Assembly: GCF_964253025.1 (NCBI RefSeq)
Contig: NZ_CAXUQC020000001.1
Location: 2,170,001-2,234,000, forward strand
Direction of reading: 5' to 3'
Origin: Rhizobacter sp964253025
Lineage (GTDB): Bacteria; Pseudomonadota; Gammaproteobacteria; Burkholderiales; Burkholderiaceae_C
Length of the DNA stretch: 64,000 nt
Part shown: piece after piece, positions 50,963-59,529 of the stretch
Layout of the letters: each line of letters starts with the position of its first letter
Position numbering within the stretch: the stretch's first letter is position 1
Notes under the pieces: model-generated
What the model saw: the letters and a program-made list of their open reading frames with translations, nothing else
Databases searched by the model: none
Told to the model about the DNA's origin: nothing
Translations under genes and position numbers: made by a program

Positions 50963-51895
50963 TCAACCCTTGGCGGGCGCGGGCTCCCGCGTCACGAGCC
51001 AGATGCCCCAGCACACCAGCACCAGGGCGACCGCGTTCTTCCATTCCAGGATGGCCTCGCCCAGGAACATCGCCGACAGTGCGGCACCGAAGATCGGCAC
51101 GAGGAAGTTGAACGCAGCCACCGTGCTCACCCGGTTGGCTCGCAGCAGGAGGCTCCACAAGGTGAAAGCGGCAGCTGATAGCAACACCATGTAGCCGAGC
51201 AGAAGCACGGACCCGACGGTGAATCCGGTGAGCTGCCCACCGAAGGCCAGGCCGCCGACCAGCAAGGCGGCGCCACCGATGGCGAGCTGGTAGCCCGTCA
51301 TGACCACGGAGTCCAGATGCTGCGACACCCGCTTGCCATAGATGGATGCCAGCGACAGCACGAAGGCGGCAATCACGACAAAGCCCTCGCCCAGCAAGGT
51401 GAAGTCGAACTCGAGCAGGTCCGGTGTGAAGTTCACCACCATCACCCCGGCGAAGCCGATGAGGCATCCCCAGACCTTGTGATGGCTCAGCCGGTCGTTG
51501 TGATAGATGAGGTGAGCGAGGAGCACGCTGAAGAACGTGCCGGTGGCATTCATGATGGAGGCCTTGACACCGGTCGTGTAGGCCAGGCCGACGTAGAAGA
51601 ACACGTACTGCAGCAGCGTCTGCGACAGGCCCAGCAAGGTGACTTGTCCGAGCGTCCGGCGGTCCAGTGAGAGCGCCGCGCCCCGGCCGGTGAATGCAGC
51701 GAAGACCAGCAGCACGAGGCCCGCGAAGAGAAAGCGGTAGCCGGCGAAGACCAGCTTGCCCGGCAGGTCACCGGGGGCGATGGCGAACAGCTCGTAGCCG
51801 ATCTTGATCGCGGGGTACGCGCTGCCCCACAGCAGGCAGCAGAAGGTGGCAACGGCAAACAAGACCTTGCGGTCGGCAAAAACGGAGCGGTTCAA
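50963..51895 (-). CDS. EamA/DMT-family transporter
   Basis: A 310-residue inner-membrane protein with ten hydrophobic segments in two repeats. The EamA features LLWGSAYPAIKIG near the start and FNFLVPIFGAALSAMFLGE in the second repeat are visible. The family exports metabolites or amino acids; substrate unknown. It is the last gene before the gluconate module and has no sigma-54 promoter. Confidence 0.88.
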   Translation of the reverse strand: MNRSVFADRKVLFAVATFCCLLWGSAYPAIKIGYELFAIAPGDLPGKLVFAGYRFLFAGLVLLVFAAFTGRGAALSLDRRTLGQVTLLGLSQTLLQYVFFYVGLAYTTGVKASIMNATGTFFSVLLAHLIYHNDRLSHHKVWGCLIGFAGVMVVNFTPDLLEFDFTLLGEGFVVIAAFVLSLASIYGKRVSQHLDSVVMTGYQLAIGGAALLVGGLAFGGQLTGFTVGSVLLLGYMVLLSAAAFTLWSLLLRANRVSTVAAFNFLVPIFGAALSAMFLGEAILEWKNAVALVLVCWGIWLVTREPAPAKG

Positions 51896-51989
51896 GTCGG
51901 AGTCCTGTCCCCGAGGGACGCAAAAGCAGCGATTATGGGATCGTTAACGCCCGGCTGCTCCCAAGGGGTCATCGCCCCCGTCTTACAGG

Positions 51990-53036
51990 TCAGGTGCTGC
52001 CCCGGACCACCAGTTCATAACCGACATCGACGTTGTGCGGCACGTCGCGCTCGCCCCGCATCAGGGCCAGCAGCATGGAGGCCGCGTGGGCACCGATCTG
52101 CGCACGCGGTGTCCGCACGGTGGTCAGCGGCGGCAGCATCTGGTCGCTTCCTTCGAGATCGTTGAAACCGGCCACCGCCACCTGCTCCGGCACCTGGATG
52201 CCAAGCCGAAGCGCTGCCAGCAGGCCGCCCTGGGCCAGGTCGTCGTTGCAGAAGAAGATGGCGTCGACATCGGGGTGTCGCGCCAGCAGCGCCTCGAAAA
52301 GCTCTGCGCCGAGCGCGATGGACGAGCGACGCGGATCGAGCCATTCGAGCGACGCGTCGTGCAGGCCGGCGACCTGCATCGCCTCACGGTAGCCTTCCAG
52401 GCGCTGCATCACACGGGCATCGAGCTGTGCGCCGACGTAGGCAACCCGGCGGCGCCCTCGCTCGAGCAGGTGCCGCGTCATGGCGAGGCCTGCCGTCTGC
52501 TGGGAGAATCCGACGCAATAGACCTCAGGCGCCGGGCTGATTTCCATCACATGCACGCACGGCAGGCCACTTCCGCCGACCAGTCGCTGACCCGACTCGC
52601 TGCGCTCGAACCCGGTGAGGATGAGCCCCGCCGGGCGATGCGCCATGTAGCTTCGAAGCAGCAGTTCCTCTTCCCGCACGTCGTAGTGGGTGACGCCGAT
52701 CAAGCTCTGGTAGCCGGCGGGCAGCAGCACGCTTTGCACGGCTTCCAGCAGATCGACGAACAGCCGGTTGGTCAGCAGCGGCACGAGCACGGCGACGTGG
52801 GAACTGCGGCTCGAGGCCAGCGCGCGCGCGGCCGGATCGGGCACATAGCCAAGACCCTCCGCGGCCGCCTTCACTTTCTCGACCAAGGCCTCACCGACGC
52901 CGCGATCCCGTCGCAACGCCCGTGAGGCGGTGATCGGGCTGACGCCGGCCGCCTTGGCCACATCGGCCAGTGTGACGCGGCCGGTCGAGCGTCGCCGGCG
53001 TTCGGCCGGCGGTTCCACGGGAGAGTCAGCAGACAC
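51990..53036 (-). CDS. LacI-family repressor of the gluconate genes
   Basis: A 348-residue regulator. The LacI HTH is VTLADVAKAAGVSPITASRAL at about 21-41, followed by the hinge helix DPAARALASSRS and a periplasmic-binding-like effector domain (HVAVLVPLLTNRLFVDLLEAVQ, FFCNDDLAQGGLLAALRLGI). It is divergent from gluconokinase and a TRAP transporter, so the effector is probably gluconate or 6-phosphogluconate. Two GGAYAGCGCTRTCC palindromes in the shared region are likely operators. Confidence 0.9.
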   Translation of the reverse strand: MSADSPVEPPAERRRRSTGRVTLADVAKAAGVSPITASRALRRDRGVGEALVEKVKAAAEGLGYVPDPAARALASSRSSHVAVLVPLLTNRLFVDLLEAVQSVLLPAGYQSLIGVTHYDVREEELLLRSYMAHRPAGLILTGFERSESGQRLVGGSGLPCVHVMEISPAPEVYCVGFSQQTAGLAMTRHLLERGRRRVAYVGAQLDARVMQRLEGYREAMQVAGLHDASLEWLDPRRSSIALGAELFEALLARHPDVDAIFFCNDDLAQGGLLAALRLGIQVPEQVAVAGFNDLEGSDQMLPPLTTVRTPRAQIGAHAASMLLALMRGERDVPHNVDVGYELVVRGST

Positions 53037-53076
53037 GGGGTAAACCCTAGGGTGATTTATGACGATGTGACGACTA

Positions 53077-53090
53077 GGATAGCGCTATCC
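53077..53090. promoter_or_regulatory. operator 1 of the LacI-family repressor
   Basis: GGATAGCGCTATCC is a perfect 14-base palindrome with a central CG step, as LacI-family operators have. It lies 41 bases upstream of the repressor ATG and matches operator 2 at 12 of 14 positions. Confidence 0.72.
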
Positions 53091-53137
53091 AACCGCGACT
53101 CGCAAGTCGAAGCAGACAAACCCACGATTCTCCCGCA

Positions 53138-53163
53138 GGGCGCGCCTTTCACGCGCCCTTTTT
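53138..53163 (+). terminator. intrinsic terminator-like hairpin in the gluconokinase leader
   Basis: GGGCGCG and CGCGCCC arms around a 7-base loop are followed by TTTTT. It lies between the two operators and 51 bases before the gntK ATG, so it would end rightward transcripts that start near operator 1 unless bypassed. Confidence 0.65.
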
Positions 53164-53174
53164 CGGACTCGCAC

Positions 53175-53188
53175 GGACAGCGCTGTCC
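53175..53188. promoter_or_regulatory. operator 2 of the LacI-family repressor
   Basis: GGACAGCGCTGTCC, a perfect palindrome differing from operator 1 only by a symmetrical T/C change. The centres are 98 bases apart. It ends 26 bases before the gluconokinase ATG. Confidence 0.7.
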
Positions 53189-53214
53189 TTCAGCATCACC
53201 CACTCCTTTCGACT

Positions 53215-53715
53215 ATGAAATCCGTCGTCTTCATGGGCGTCGCCGGCTGCGGCAAGTCGTCTCTCGGCGCCGCGGTCGCGCAGGCCCTCCGTCTTCCGCT
53301 CATCGAAGGGGATGACTTTCATTCCGAGCAAAGCAAGGAGATGATGCGCAACGGCGTCCCGCTGACGGATGCGCTGCGGGCGGGCTGGCTCGAGACGCTG
53401 GGGCAGCAACTGCAGGCGCATCCGACCGGCGCCGTGCTCACCTGCTCCGCGCTCAAGCGCTCGTATCGCGACGTGCTTCGCCGACATGCCCCGGGCCTGC
53501 GCTTCGTCTTCCTTGCGATCTCGCCCCCCGAGGCGCTGCGGCGCGTCGCCGCACGTGCCGGCGAGCATCTCTTCCCCACCAGCCTGGTCGACAGCCAGTT
53601 CGCCACGCTGGAGTCTCCGGTCGACGAAGCCGGCGTCCTGGCGGTGGACGCGACACTGTCGCTGTCTCGACTCGTGACCGACGTCACCGACTGGCTCTCC
53701 AAGGACACCGAATGA
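53215..53715 (+). CDS. gntK: gluconokinase
   Basis: A 166-residue kinase forming 6-phosphogluconate from gluconate and ATP. The P-loop is GVAGCGKSS (8-16), and EGDDFHSEQSKEMMRNGVPLTDALRAGWL, TCSALKRSYRDVLR and EHLFPTSLVDSQFATLE are family segments. No Shine-Dalgarno sequence is visible before the ATG. The stop overlaps the start of the TRAP small permease gene (ATGA). Confidence 0.92.
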   Translation: MKSVVFMGVAGCGKSSLGAAVAQALRLPLIEGDDFHSEQSKEMMRNGVPLTDALRAGWLETLGQQLQAHPTGAVLTCSALKRSYRDVLRRHAPGLRFVFLAISPPEALRRVAARAGEHLFPTSLVDSQFATLESPVDEAGVLAVDATLSLSRLVTDVTDWLSKDTE

Positions 53716-54218
53716 ACACCGGATCATCCCCCCGCCCGCTGTGGCAGCGCAGCGCCGAGACGGCGATGGCGCTGTGCCTGGCCATCATGGCCGCTGCCGT
53801 TTTCCTCAACGTCATCCTCCGCTACGGCTTCGGCAGCGGCATCGCAGCCAGCGAGGAGCTCTCGCGCCTGCTCTTCGTGTGGATGGTGTTCATCGGCGCC
53901 ACGGCCGCCTACCCGCTCGGTGAGCACATGGCCTTCACGGCCCTGCTTCGGCCGTTCGCGGCGCGCAGTCCCGCAGTGCTGTCGGTGCTCACGCGCCTCA
54001 TCCATGCGCTGGTGTGTGCGGTCTGCGTGCTCATCGCCTGGGGTTCATGGCAGCAAGTGGTGGTCGGTCTCGACAGCCACAGCGTCGTGCTGGGCTACCC
54101 GATGGCGCTTCTGCCCCTGCCCGCACTGCTGTGCACTGCGGCCATCGCACTCATGGCGGCCATCGCCTTCGTCCGTAACCAACCCATCGACTTCGGACAC
54201 GAGTCCGAGGTCGAGTGA
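53712..54218 (+). CDS. TRAP transporter small permease (DctQ)
   Basis: A 168-residue inner-membrane protein with four helices; ILRYGFGSGIAASEELSRLLFVWMVFIGA is the DctQ signature. It forms the membrane unit of a sodium-driven tripartite importer with the following two genes. Coupling to gluconokinase indicates gluconate or a related aldonate as substrate. Confidence 0.9.
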   Translation: MNTGSSPRPLWQRSAETAMALCLAIMAAAVFLNVILRYGFGSGIAASEELSRLLFVWMVFIGATAAYPLGEHMAFTALLRPFAARSPAVLSVLTRLIHALVCAVCVLIAWGSWQQVVVGLDSHSVVLGYPMALLPLPALLCTAAIALMAAIAFVRNQPIDFGHESEVE

Positions 54219-54242
54219 CCCGGCCTCCAGAGGACCCTTCAC

Positions 54243-55532
54243 ATGAACCAAGGTCTCGTGGCCGTCATCTTTCTGGTCGGCATGCTCGCCTTCATGGGCC
54301 TGGGCGTGCCGCTGGCGTTCGCCCTCGTGCTCACCGGTGCCTCCATGGCCTGGGTGCTCGGGTTCTGGGACACCCAGCTCTTCGCGCAGAACCTCGTCGC
54401 CGGGGTGGACAGTTTTCCGCTGCTGGCGATTCCCTTCTTCATCCTTGCCGGTGAACTGATGAACGCCGGCGGCATATCGAGCCGCATCATCGCCATGGCG
54501 CAGGCCTGGGTCGGACACGTGCGCGGAGGCCTCGGCTACGTGGTGATCGGCGCGGCGATCCTGATGGCCAGCATGAGCGGCTCCGCACTGGCCGACACCG
54601 CCTCGCTCGCCACCATCCTGCTGCCGATGATGCGCCAGGCGGGCTATCCGCTGGACAAGTCGGCCGGCCTGATCGCCTCCGGCGGCATCATCGCGCCCAT
54701 CATTCCGCCATCGATGCCATTCGTCGTGTATGGCGTCACCACGAACACCTCCATCTCCGCCCTTTTCATGGCGGGCATCGTGCCCGGCATCATCATGGGC
54801 GTGGGCCTTGTGATCGCATGGAAGCTGGTCCTGCGCGGCACCACGCTGCCGGAGGGGCAGCCGATGCCGATGGTGGATCGCCTGAAGGCCACGATGCGCG
54901 CCTTCTTCGCACTGCTGATGCCGGTCATCATCATCGGCGGCATGAAGACCGGTGTCTTCACGCCGACGGAGGCGGCCGTGGTGGCGACGGTCTACGCGCT
55001 CGTCGTCGCCCTCTTCGTGCACCGCGAGATGAGCTTTGGCCAGTTGCACGGCGTATTCGTTCGCGCCGCCAAGACGACGGCCATCGTGATGTTCCTCGTT
55101 GCGGGCGCTCAGGTCGCGAGCTACATGGTGACCCTGGCCGACCTGCCGGCCACGCTCACCGAATGGCTCGGCCCGCTGGTCGACCACCCGCGCCTGCTGA
55201 TGGCCCTGATGATGGTCGCCCTCGTCGTCGTCGGCACCGCGCTCGATCTCACGCCGACCATCCTGATCATGGCGCCCGTCATGCTGCCGATCGCCACCAA
55301 GGCGGGCATCGACCCGGTCTACTTCGGGCTGATGTTTGTCCTCAACGGCGCCATCGGCCTCATCACGCCGCCCGTCGGCACGGTGCTCAACGTGGTCGCC
55401 GGCGTCGGGCGCATGCGCCTCGAACAGGTGATCCGCGGGGTGAATCCGTACCTCTTCACTTACCTCGTCATCCTTGGCGTGTTCGTCCTGTTCCCCCAGA
55501 TCGTGACCGCGCCGCTGGCGTGGATGCGGTAA
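54243..55532 (+). CDS. TRAP transporter large permease (DctM)
   Basis: A 429-residue inner-membrane protein with about 12 helices. MGLGVPLAFALVLTG, SGSALADTASLATILLPMM, GIIAPIIPPSMPFVVYG and NGAIGLITPPVGTVLNVV are conserved DctM segments that build the transport pathway. A GAGGA box precedes the ATG. Confidence 0.92.
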   Translation: MNQGLVAVIFLVGMLAFMGLGVPLAFALVLTGASMAWVLGFWDTQLFAQNLVAGVDSFPLLAIPFFILAGELMNAGGISSRIIAMAQAWVGHVRGGLGYVVIGAAILMASMSGSALADTASLATILLPMMRQAGYPLDKSAGLIASGGIIAPIIPPSMPFVVYGVTTNTSISALFMAGIVPGIIMGVGLVIAWKLVLRGTTLPEGQPMPMVDRLKATMRAFFALLMPVIIIGGMKTGVFTPTEAAVVATVYALVVALFVHREMSFGQLHGVFVRAAKTTAIVMFLVAGAQVASYMVTLADLPATLTEWLGPLVDHPRLLMALMMVALVVVGTALDLTPTILIMAPVMLPIATKAGIDPVYFGLMFVLNGAIGLITPPVGTVLNVVAGVGRMRLEQVIRGVNPYLFTYLVILGVFVLFPQIVTAPLAWMR

Positions 55533-55560
55533 GCCTCGTTCCCTACTGAAGGAGTTCACC

Positions 55561-56586
55561 ATGAAGTACATCCGACGCACCCTCCTGGCCACCGTCACCG
55601 CGGTCGCCGCTGCTGCACTCGCGCCGGCTCTGGCCGCGGCGCAGGACATCAAGCCCCGACTCATCCGCTTCGGCTACGGGCTCAACGAGCAGTCCAACCA
55701 GGGCCGCGCCGTGAAAGTGTTCCAGCAGGAAGTGGAAAAACTCTCCGGCGGCAAGATGAAGGTACGTGCCTTCGGCGCCGCGAGCCTCGGTCCGGACGTG
55801 CAGATGCAGCAGGCCTTGATCGGCGGCGCGCAGGAAATGATGGTCGGCTCGACCGCTACGCTGGTGGGCATCGCCAAGGAAATGGCCCTGTGGGATACGC
55901 CGTTCCTGTTCAACAGTGTCCAGGAAGCCGATGCGGTGCTCGACGGTCCGGTGGGCGAGAAGGTGAAGTCACGCCTGGCCGACAAGGGTCTGGTGGGTCT
56001 CGTCTACTGGGAGAACGGGTTCCGCAACCTGACCAACAGCAAGCGCTCGGTCACGAAGCTCGAAGACCTGAACGGCGTGAAGCTGCGCGTGATGCAGAAC
56101 GCCGTCTTCCTGGACAGCTTCAAGGCGCTGGGCGCCAACGTCGTGCCCCTGCCCTTCCCCGAGCTGTTCCCGGCCCTGGAAACCGGCGCCGTCGACGGAC
56201 AGGAGAACCCGTACAACACCATCCTGTCGAGCAAGTTCTATGAGGTGCAAAAGTACCTGAGCGTCACCAACCACGTCTACAGCCCGTGGATCGTCACGGT
56301 CAGCAAGCGCTTCTGGGACGGCCTCAGCAAGGACGAGCAGAAGGTGCTGATGGACGCCGCCCGCAAGAGCCGTGACTTCGAGCGCAAGGACACCCGCGAC
56401 GAAGCTGCCAAGGCTCTGGCCGAACTGAAGACCAAGGGAATGGTTGTCAATGAGCTCACGCCGGCCGAAACGGCCCGCATGCGCGACCGCCTCACCCGCG
56501 TCAACGCGACGGTGGCCAGCAGCGTCGGCATGGACCTGTGGAAAGAAACCCAGGACCACCTCGCCAAGCTGCGCGCGAAGAAGTGA
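55561..56586 (+). CDS. TRAP transporter substrate-binding protein (DctP)
   Basis: A 341-residue periplasmic receptor. Signal peptide cleaves after ALAAA-Q. FGAASLGPDVQMQQALIGGAQEMMVGS, LEDLNGVKLRVMQNAVFLDSFKALGANVVPLPFPELFPALETGAVDGQENPYNTI are DctP hallmarks; the Arg in KLRVMQN normally binds the ligand carboxylate. A GAAGGAG box precedes the ATG. Probable ligand: gluconate. Confidence 0.92.
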   Translation: MKYIRRTLLATVTAVAAAALAPALAAAQDIKPRLIRFGYGLNEQSNQGRAVKVFQQEVEKLSGGKMKVRAFGAASLGPDVQMQQALIGGAQEMMVGSTATLVGIAKEMALWDTPFLFNSVQEADAVLDGPVGEKVKSRLADKGLVGLVYWENGFRNLTNSKRSVTKLEDLNGVKLRVMQNAVFLDSFKALGANVVPLPFPELFPALETGAVDGQENPYNTILSSKFYEVQKYLSVTNHVYSPWIVTVSKRFWDGLSKDEQKVLMDAARKSRDFERKDTRDEAAKALAELKTKGMVVNELTPAETARMRDRLTRVNATVASSVGMDLWKETQDHLAKLRAKK

Positions 56587-56629
56587 TGTGAACGGACCGG
56601 CGCCATGCCGGTCATGGGCTGAAACGCCC

Positions 56630-56657
56630 GGCGAGCCTGCCCTCTGGGCGGCTCGCC
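56630..56657 (+). terminator. hairpin after the TRAP operon
   Basis: GGCGAGCC and GGCTCGCC arms enclose an inner GCCC/GGGC stem, 43 bases after the dctP stop. No T tract. A smaller GACCGGC/GCCGGTC hairpin (56595-56613) precedes it. Confidence 0.45.
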
Positions 56658-56684
56658 CTCGATGCGATGCTTCTTTCGCTGATC

Positions 56685-56891
56685 TCAGTGATAGTGCATC
56701 GGCGATGCCGGCTCCACCGGCTGCGCGGATGCAGCGGTCGTCCCGGCATCGACATTGCTGGTGCCGCGAGGTGCCTGCGCCTTGGGCGCAACGCCTGCCG
56801 CAGACTTCTGGCGGTGGTGGACCATGTACCGATCCCAGGCCTTCTTGGCAAGGCCGGAGGTGATGGCGAAGACGATGAGTTTGCGCAGCAT
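56685..56891 (-). CDS. small hypothetical protein
   Basis: A 68-residue protein with an AGGAG box well placed before the ATG. The N-terminus MLRKLIVFAITSGLAKKAWDRYM could be one membrane-associated helix. The rest is alanine/proline-rich and ends HYH. Not recognised. It is divergent from the DUF4142 gene. Confidence 0.6.
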   Translation of the reverse strand: MLRKLIVFAITSGLAKKAWDRYMVHHRQKSAAGVAPKAQAPRGTSNVDAGTTAASAQPVEPASPMHYH

Positions 56892-56973
56892 GGTGGTCTC
56901 CTGTGGGGGAATGCGTGCTTGTCAGCGTAGTCCCGGCGGAAGCCACATGGCATCGGGCGGCCCCGCTTGCCAG

Positions 56974-56991
56974 CGTAGGCCGGACCCTACG
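56974..56991. promoter_or_regulatory. palindrome CGTAGG-N6-CCTACG
   Basis: Perfect 6-base arms, 58-75 bases upstream of the predicted start of the DUF4142 gene. It is also near the divergent small gene, so it may be an activator or regulator site. Confidence 0.4.
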
Positions 56992-57022
56992 ACTCCCACG
57001 CACCGTTCACCGGACTCCGCAT

Positions 57023-57037
57023 GGGAACAATGATTGC
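57023..57037 (+). promoter_or_regulatory. sigma-54-type promoter of the DUF4142 gene
   Basis: GGGAACAATGATTGC followed by CGGC. Exact GG/GC spacing and TTGCC at -12. The predicted start is near 57049, 30 bases before the ATG. Confidence 0.65.
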
Positions 57038-57078
57038 CGGCAAGGCGACTCCGATCCATCATCTCAGGAGACGCCAAC

Positions 57079-57675
57079 ATGCATCACTCGAAACCTTCGG
57101 CTTCCCGCCTTGCCGTGGCCCTGGCGGCGCTCGTCGCCGCCGGCAGCGCCCTGGCCCAGACCTCGGGCACCACGGCCGCGCCTGGCGCGACCAGTCCCGC
57201 CACCTCGGCCTCTGCCGCAGCATCGCGGCTGGCCCGCGAAGACGCGTCCTTCCTCAAGCAGGCCGCACAAAACGGCCACACCGAGGTCGAGGGCAGCAAG
57301 CTCGCCGCCACCAAGGCCACCACCGAGCCGGTCAAGACCTTTGCCCAGAAGATGGTCGACGACCACACGAAGACCAACACCGAGCTGGCTGCGCTTGCAT
57401 CCTCCAAGGGCGTTGACGTGCCCACCGAACCCTCCGTCGCCCAGAAGGCCAAGCTCAAGCTGCTGTCAGCGGCCGACGGCGCGGACTTCGATCGCCGCTA
57501 TGCCGACATGCTCGGCGTAAAGGCGCACGAGGACACGATCAAGCTGTTCCAGAAGGCCGCCTCCGGCGCCAAGGATCCGGAGGTGAAGGCCTTTGCGGAG
57601 AAGACCCTCCCCGCCTTGAAGGAGCACCTCGAAATGGCCCGGAAACTGAAGGCCGGCGCGCCGAAGAAGTCCTGA
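57079..57675 (+). CDS. DUF4142 exported protein
   Basis: A 198-residue periplasmic protein. Signal peptide ends at ALA-Q; an AGGAG box supports the ATG. The ferritin-like four-helix DUF4142 domain spans about 50-190: EDASFLKQAAQNGHTEVEGSKLA, VKTFAQKMVDDHTKTNTEL, and KAHEDTIKLFQKAASGAKDPEVKAFAEKTLPALKEHLEMA. Members are linked to envelope and oxidative stress. It belongs to the TTGCC promoter group. Confidence 0.88.
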   Translation: MHHSKPSASRLAVALAALVAAGSALAQTSGTTAAPGATSPATSASAAASRLAREDASFLKQAAQNGHTEVEGSKLAATKATTEPVKTFAQKMVDDHTKTNTELAALASSKGVDVPTEPSVAQKAKLKLLSAADGADFDRRYADMLGVKAHEDTIKLFQKAASGAKDPEVKAFAEKTLPALKEHLEMARKLKAGAPKKS

Positions 57676-57690
57676 CGCGCCTCGTCAGCC

Positions 57691-57708
57691 CGCCGGCTGC
57701 AGCCGGCG
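57691..57708. terminator. palindromic hairpin between convergent genes
   Basis: CGCCGGCTGCAGCCGGCG is an 18-base perfect palindrome between the stops at 57675 and 57719. It may fold as a bidirectional terminator; no T tract. Confidence 0.4.
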
Positions 57709-57718
57709 TGGCGGCCAT

Positions 57719-59149
57719 TCACGAGCCGCCATCGCCGGCGAGCGAGTGGCCGGCGGCGCTGAACTGCCGCTGCAGGAATTCGGCCAGCCGCACGTTCTGG
57801 CTCATGGCGACGTTGAAGCGGATGTGCGGGTCGGATGCAGCACCGTCTGCCCTGAAGTTGGCCCCCGGGCCGAGCACGATCCGCTCCTCATAGGCGGCCC
57901 GCGCCAGGGCCGGCACGTCGACCCCTTCGGGAACCCTCCCCCACAGGAAGATCCCGGCGTCGCCCATCGCGTCCAGCCGGACACCGGCGCTGCGCAGGCT
58001 TCGCGCGGCGGACACCCTCGCCGCGCCGAGCCGTTGCTGCATGCGCTCGGCATGCTTGCGAAAGCGCCCCGTCGACAGGAGTTCCAGCAACACCAGTTCG
58101 TTCAACGTCGGCGTCGTCAGCACGGAATAGATCTTCTGGCGCAGCAGCAACTTGAGCAGGGCCGGCGTGGCGGCGATGTGCCCCAGGCGCAGCGCGGGGC
58201 TGAGCACCTTGCAGAAGCTCGAGTAGTAGATGACACCCTCGAGGCCTGACAACTGCGCGAGCCGCGTCGGCTGGCCTGATTGAAAATGCCCATGCACATC
58301 GTCCTCGGCGATGAGCACACCGTGGCGCTCGGCGATCTGCAGCACGCGGTGCAGGTTGGCTGCGCTGCTGCTCCAGCCCGTGGGGTTGTGCAGTACCGGC
58401 TGGAGGAACATGAGCCGGGGCCGCGTGTCGACGCAGGCGGCCTCCAGTTCGGCAAGGTCCACGCCGTCGGAGCGCCGGGTGACCGGGACGAGCCGCACTC
58501 CGGCCTGCCGAAGCCGCTCGAACAGCAGGAAGTAGCCCGGGTCCTCGACGACCACCGCATCGCCGGGCTTCAGGAACGCTCGCACGATCAGGTCGATCGC
58601 ATGGGTGCTGCCGTAGGTGGTCAGCACGGCGCTCGCGTCCACCGGCATGCCCTGGTTGCGCATCGCCATGGCCAGGCGCTCCCGCAAGGCGCCCATGCCC
58701 TGCGGCGGGCAGCGCGCGGCCATGCCGCCGACGCTGCGCGCCAAGGCGCGCTGGACGAGCGATGACGGAATCGCGTCCTCGAGCCAGGCCGCCGGCAAGG
58801 CGCCGCCACTGGCCTGCAGCACGCCCGGCCGGAGGTCGTTCGCCTGCTGGGCAAACCAGACCGGCTCATGGGCCTCACCGGCTTCGAGGGGCGCCGCGTC
58901 AATGGCCTCGTCCGGTGCCTCGGCGACGAAGTAGCCCGACGTGCCCCGCGACAGCACCAGGCCATCGGCCACCAGCCGGTCGTAGGCCGCAACCACCGTG
59001 TTCGGGCTGACCTGCCACTGTGCAGCCAGTTGACGGATCGACATCAGCCGTGCGCCCGGCAGCAGCCGATGCTCGGTGATCATGGCGCGAATGCGGATGT
59101 CGATCTGCTCCGACAGGGGCACAGGCGAGTTGCGGTCGAGCGAGAACAT
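57719..59149 (-). CDS. MocR-type (GntR plus aminotransferase) regulator
   Basis: A 476-residue regulator. Residues 1-75 are a GntR winged helix (SIRQLAAQWQVSPNTVVAAYDRLVADGLV). Residues 115-470 are a PLP-dependent aminotransferase-fold domain with the PLP-binding lysine in SSFCKVLSPALRLGHI and LTTYGSTHAIDL. MocR proteins bind PLP and sense amines or vitamins. The true start is the ATG at 59149; upstream in-frame sequence is shadow. Target genes are not evident nearby. Confidence 0.9.
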   Translation of the reverse strand: MFSLDRNSPVPLSEQIDIRIRAMITEHRLLPGARLMSIRQLAAQWQVSPNTVVAAYDRLVADGLVLSRGTSGYFVAEAPDEAIDAAPLEAGEAHEPVWFAQQANDLRPGVLQASGGALPAAWLEDAIPSSLVQRALARSVGGMAARCPPQGMGALRERLAMAMRNQGMPVDASAVLTTYGSTHAIDLIVRAFLKPGDAVVVEDPGYFLLFERLRQAGVRLVPVTRRSDGVDLAELEAACVDTRPRLMFLQPVLHNPTGWSSSAANLHRVLQIAERHGVLIAEDDVHGHFQSGQPTRLAQLSGLEGVIYYSSFCKVLSPALRLGHIAATPALLKLLLRQKIYSVLTTPTLNELVLLELLSTGRFRKHAERMQQRLGAARVSAARSLRSAGVRLDAMGDAGIFLWGRVPEGVDVPALARAAYEERIVLGPGANFRADGAASDPHIRFNVAMSQNVRLAEFLQRQFSAAGHSLAGDGGS

Positions 59150-59166
59150 GAGGCGATTCTGGCCGA

Positions 59167-59379
59167 TCACGGGAAGAGCCGGTGGGCCGTCGGCAGGCCG
59201 TCGCGTTCCAGGCGTCGAAGGCGCCGCTCCAGGTCGGCCAGGTCCGCCGCAGCGGCGAGCCACGCCGTCTCCTCTGAATCCGGGACCCGGCCGTGCGGCA
59301 TCAGCCAACGCCAGGCGCGGGCCAGGAGGGGGCGGGGTTTCCCCGAGACGGGGAAGGTGAGCGGTTCCAGGGCATCCAT
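59167..59379 (-). CDS. small DUF3563-like protein (tentative)
   Basis: A 70-residue frame 17 bases upstream of the MocR gene and in the same direction. ETAWLAAAADLADLERRLRRLER resembles the DUF3563 pattern (YLADASDLADLEHRMRLLE) of small burkholderial proteins. There is no good ribosome binding site, and the N-terminal part is proline/arginine-rich. It could be a real small gene or a fortunate frame. Confidence 0.45.
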   Translation of the reverse strand: MDALEPLTFPVSGKPRPLLARAWRWLMPHGRVPDSEETAWLAAAADLADLERRLRRLERDGLPTAHRLFP

Positions 59380-59529
59380 GAGCGCTACGATAGGCCTCAG
59401 TGCTTCCCGAACCCAGGCACAGCTCCGGGCCACCGGCACGGTGCTGTATCAGTCGGCCCGCTCACACAGCCCCGAACGGACGGACCTCACCCGCGCGAGC
59501 CTGCACGGCCCACGCACGCCGGAGTGCCC

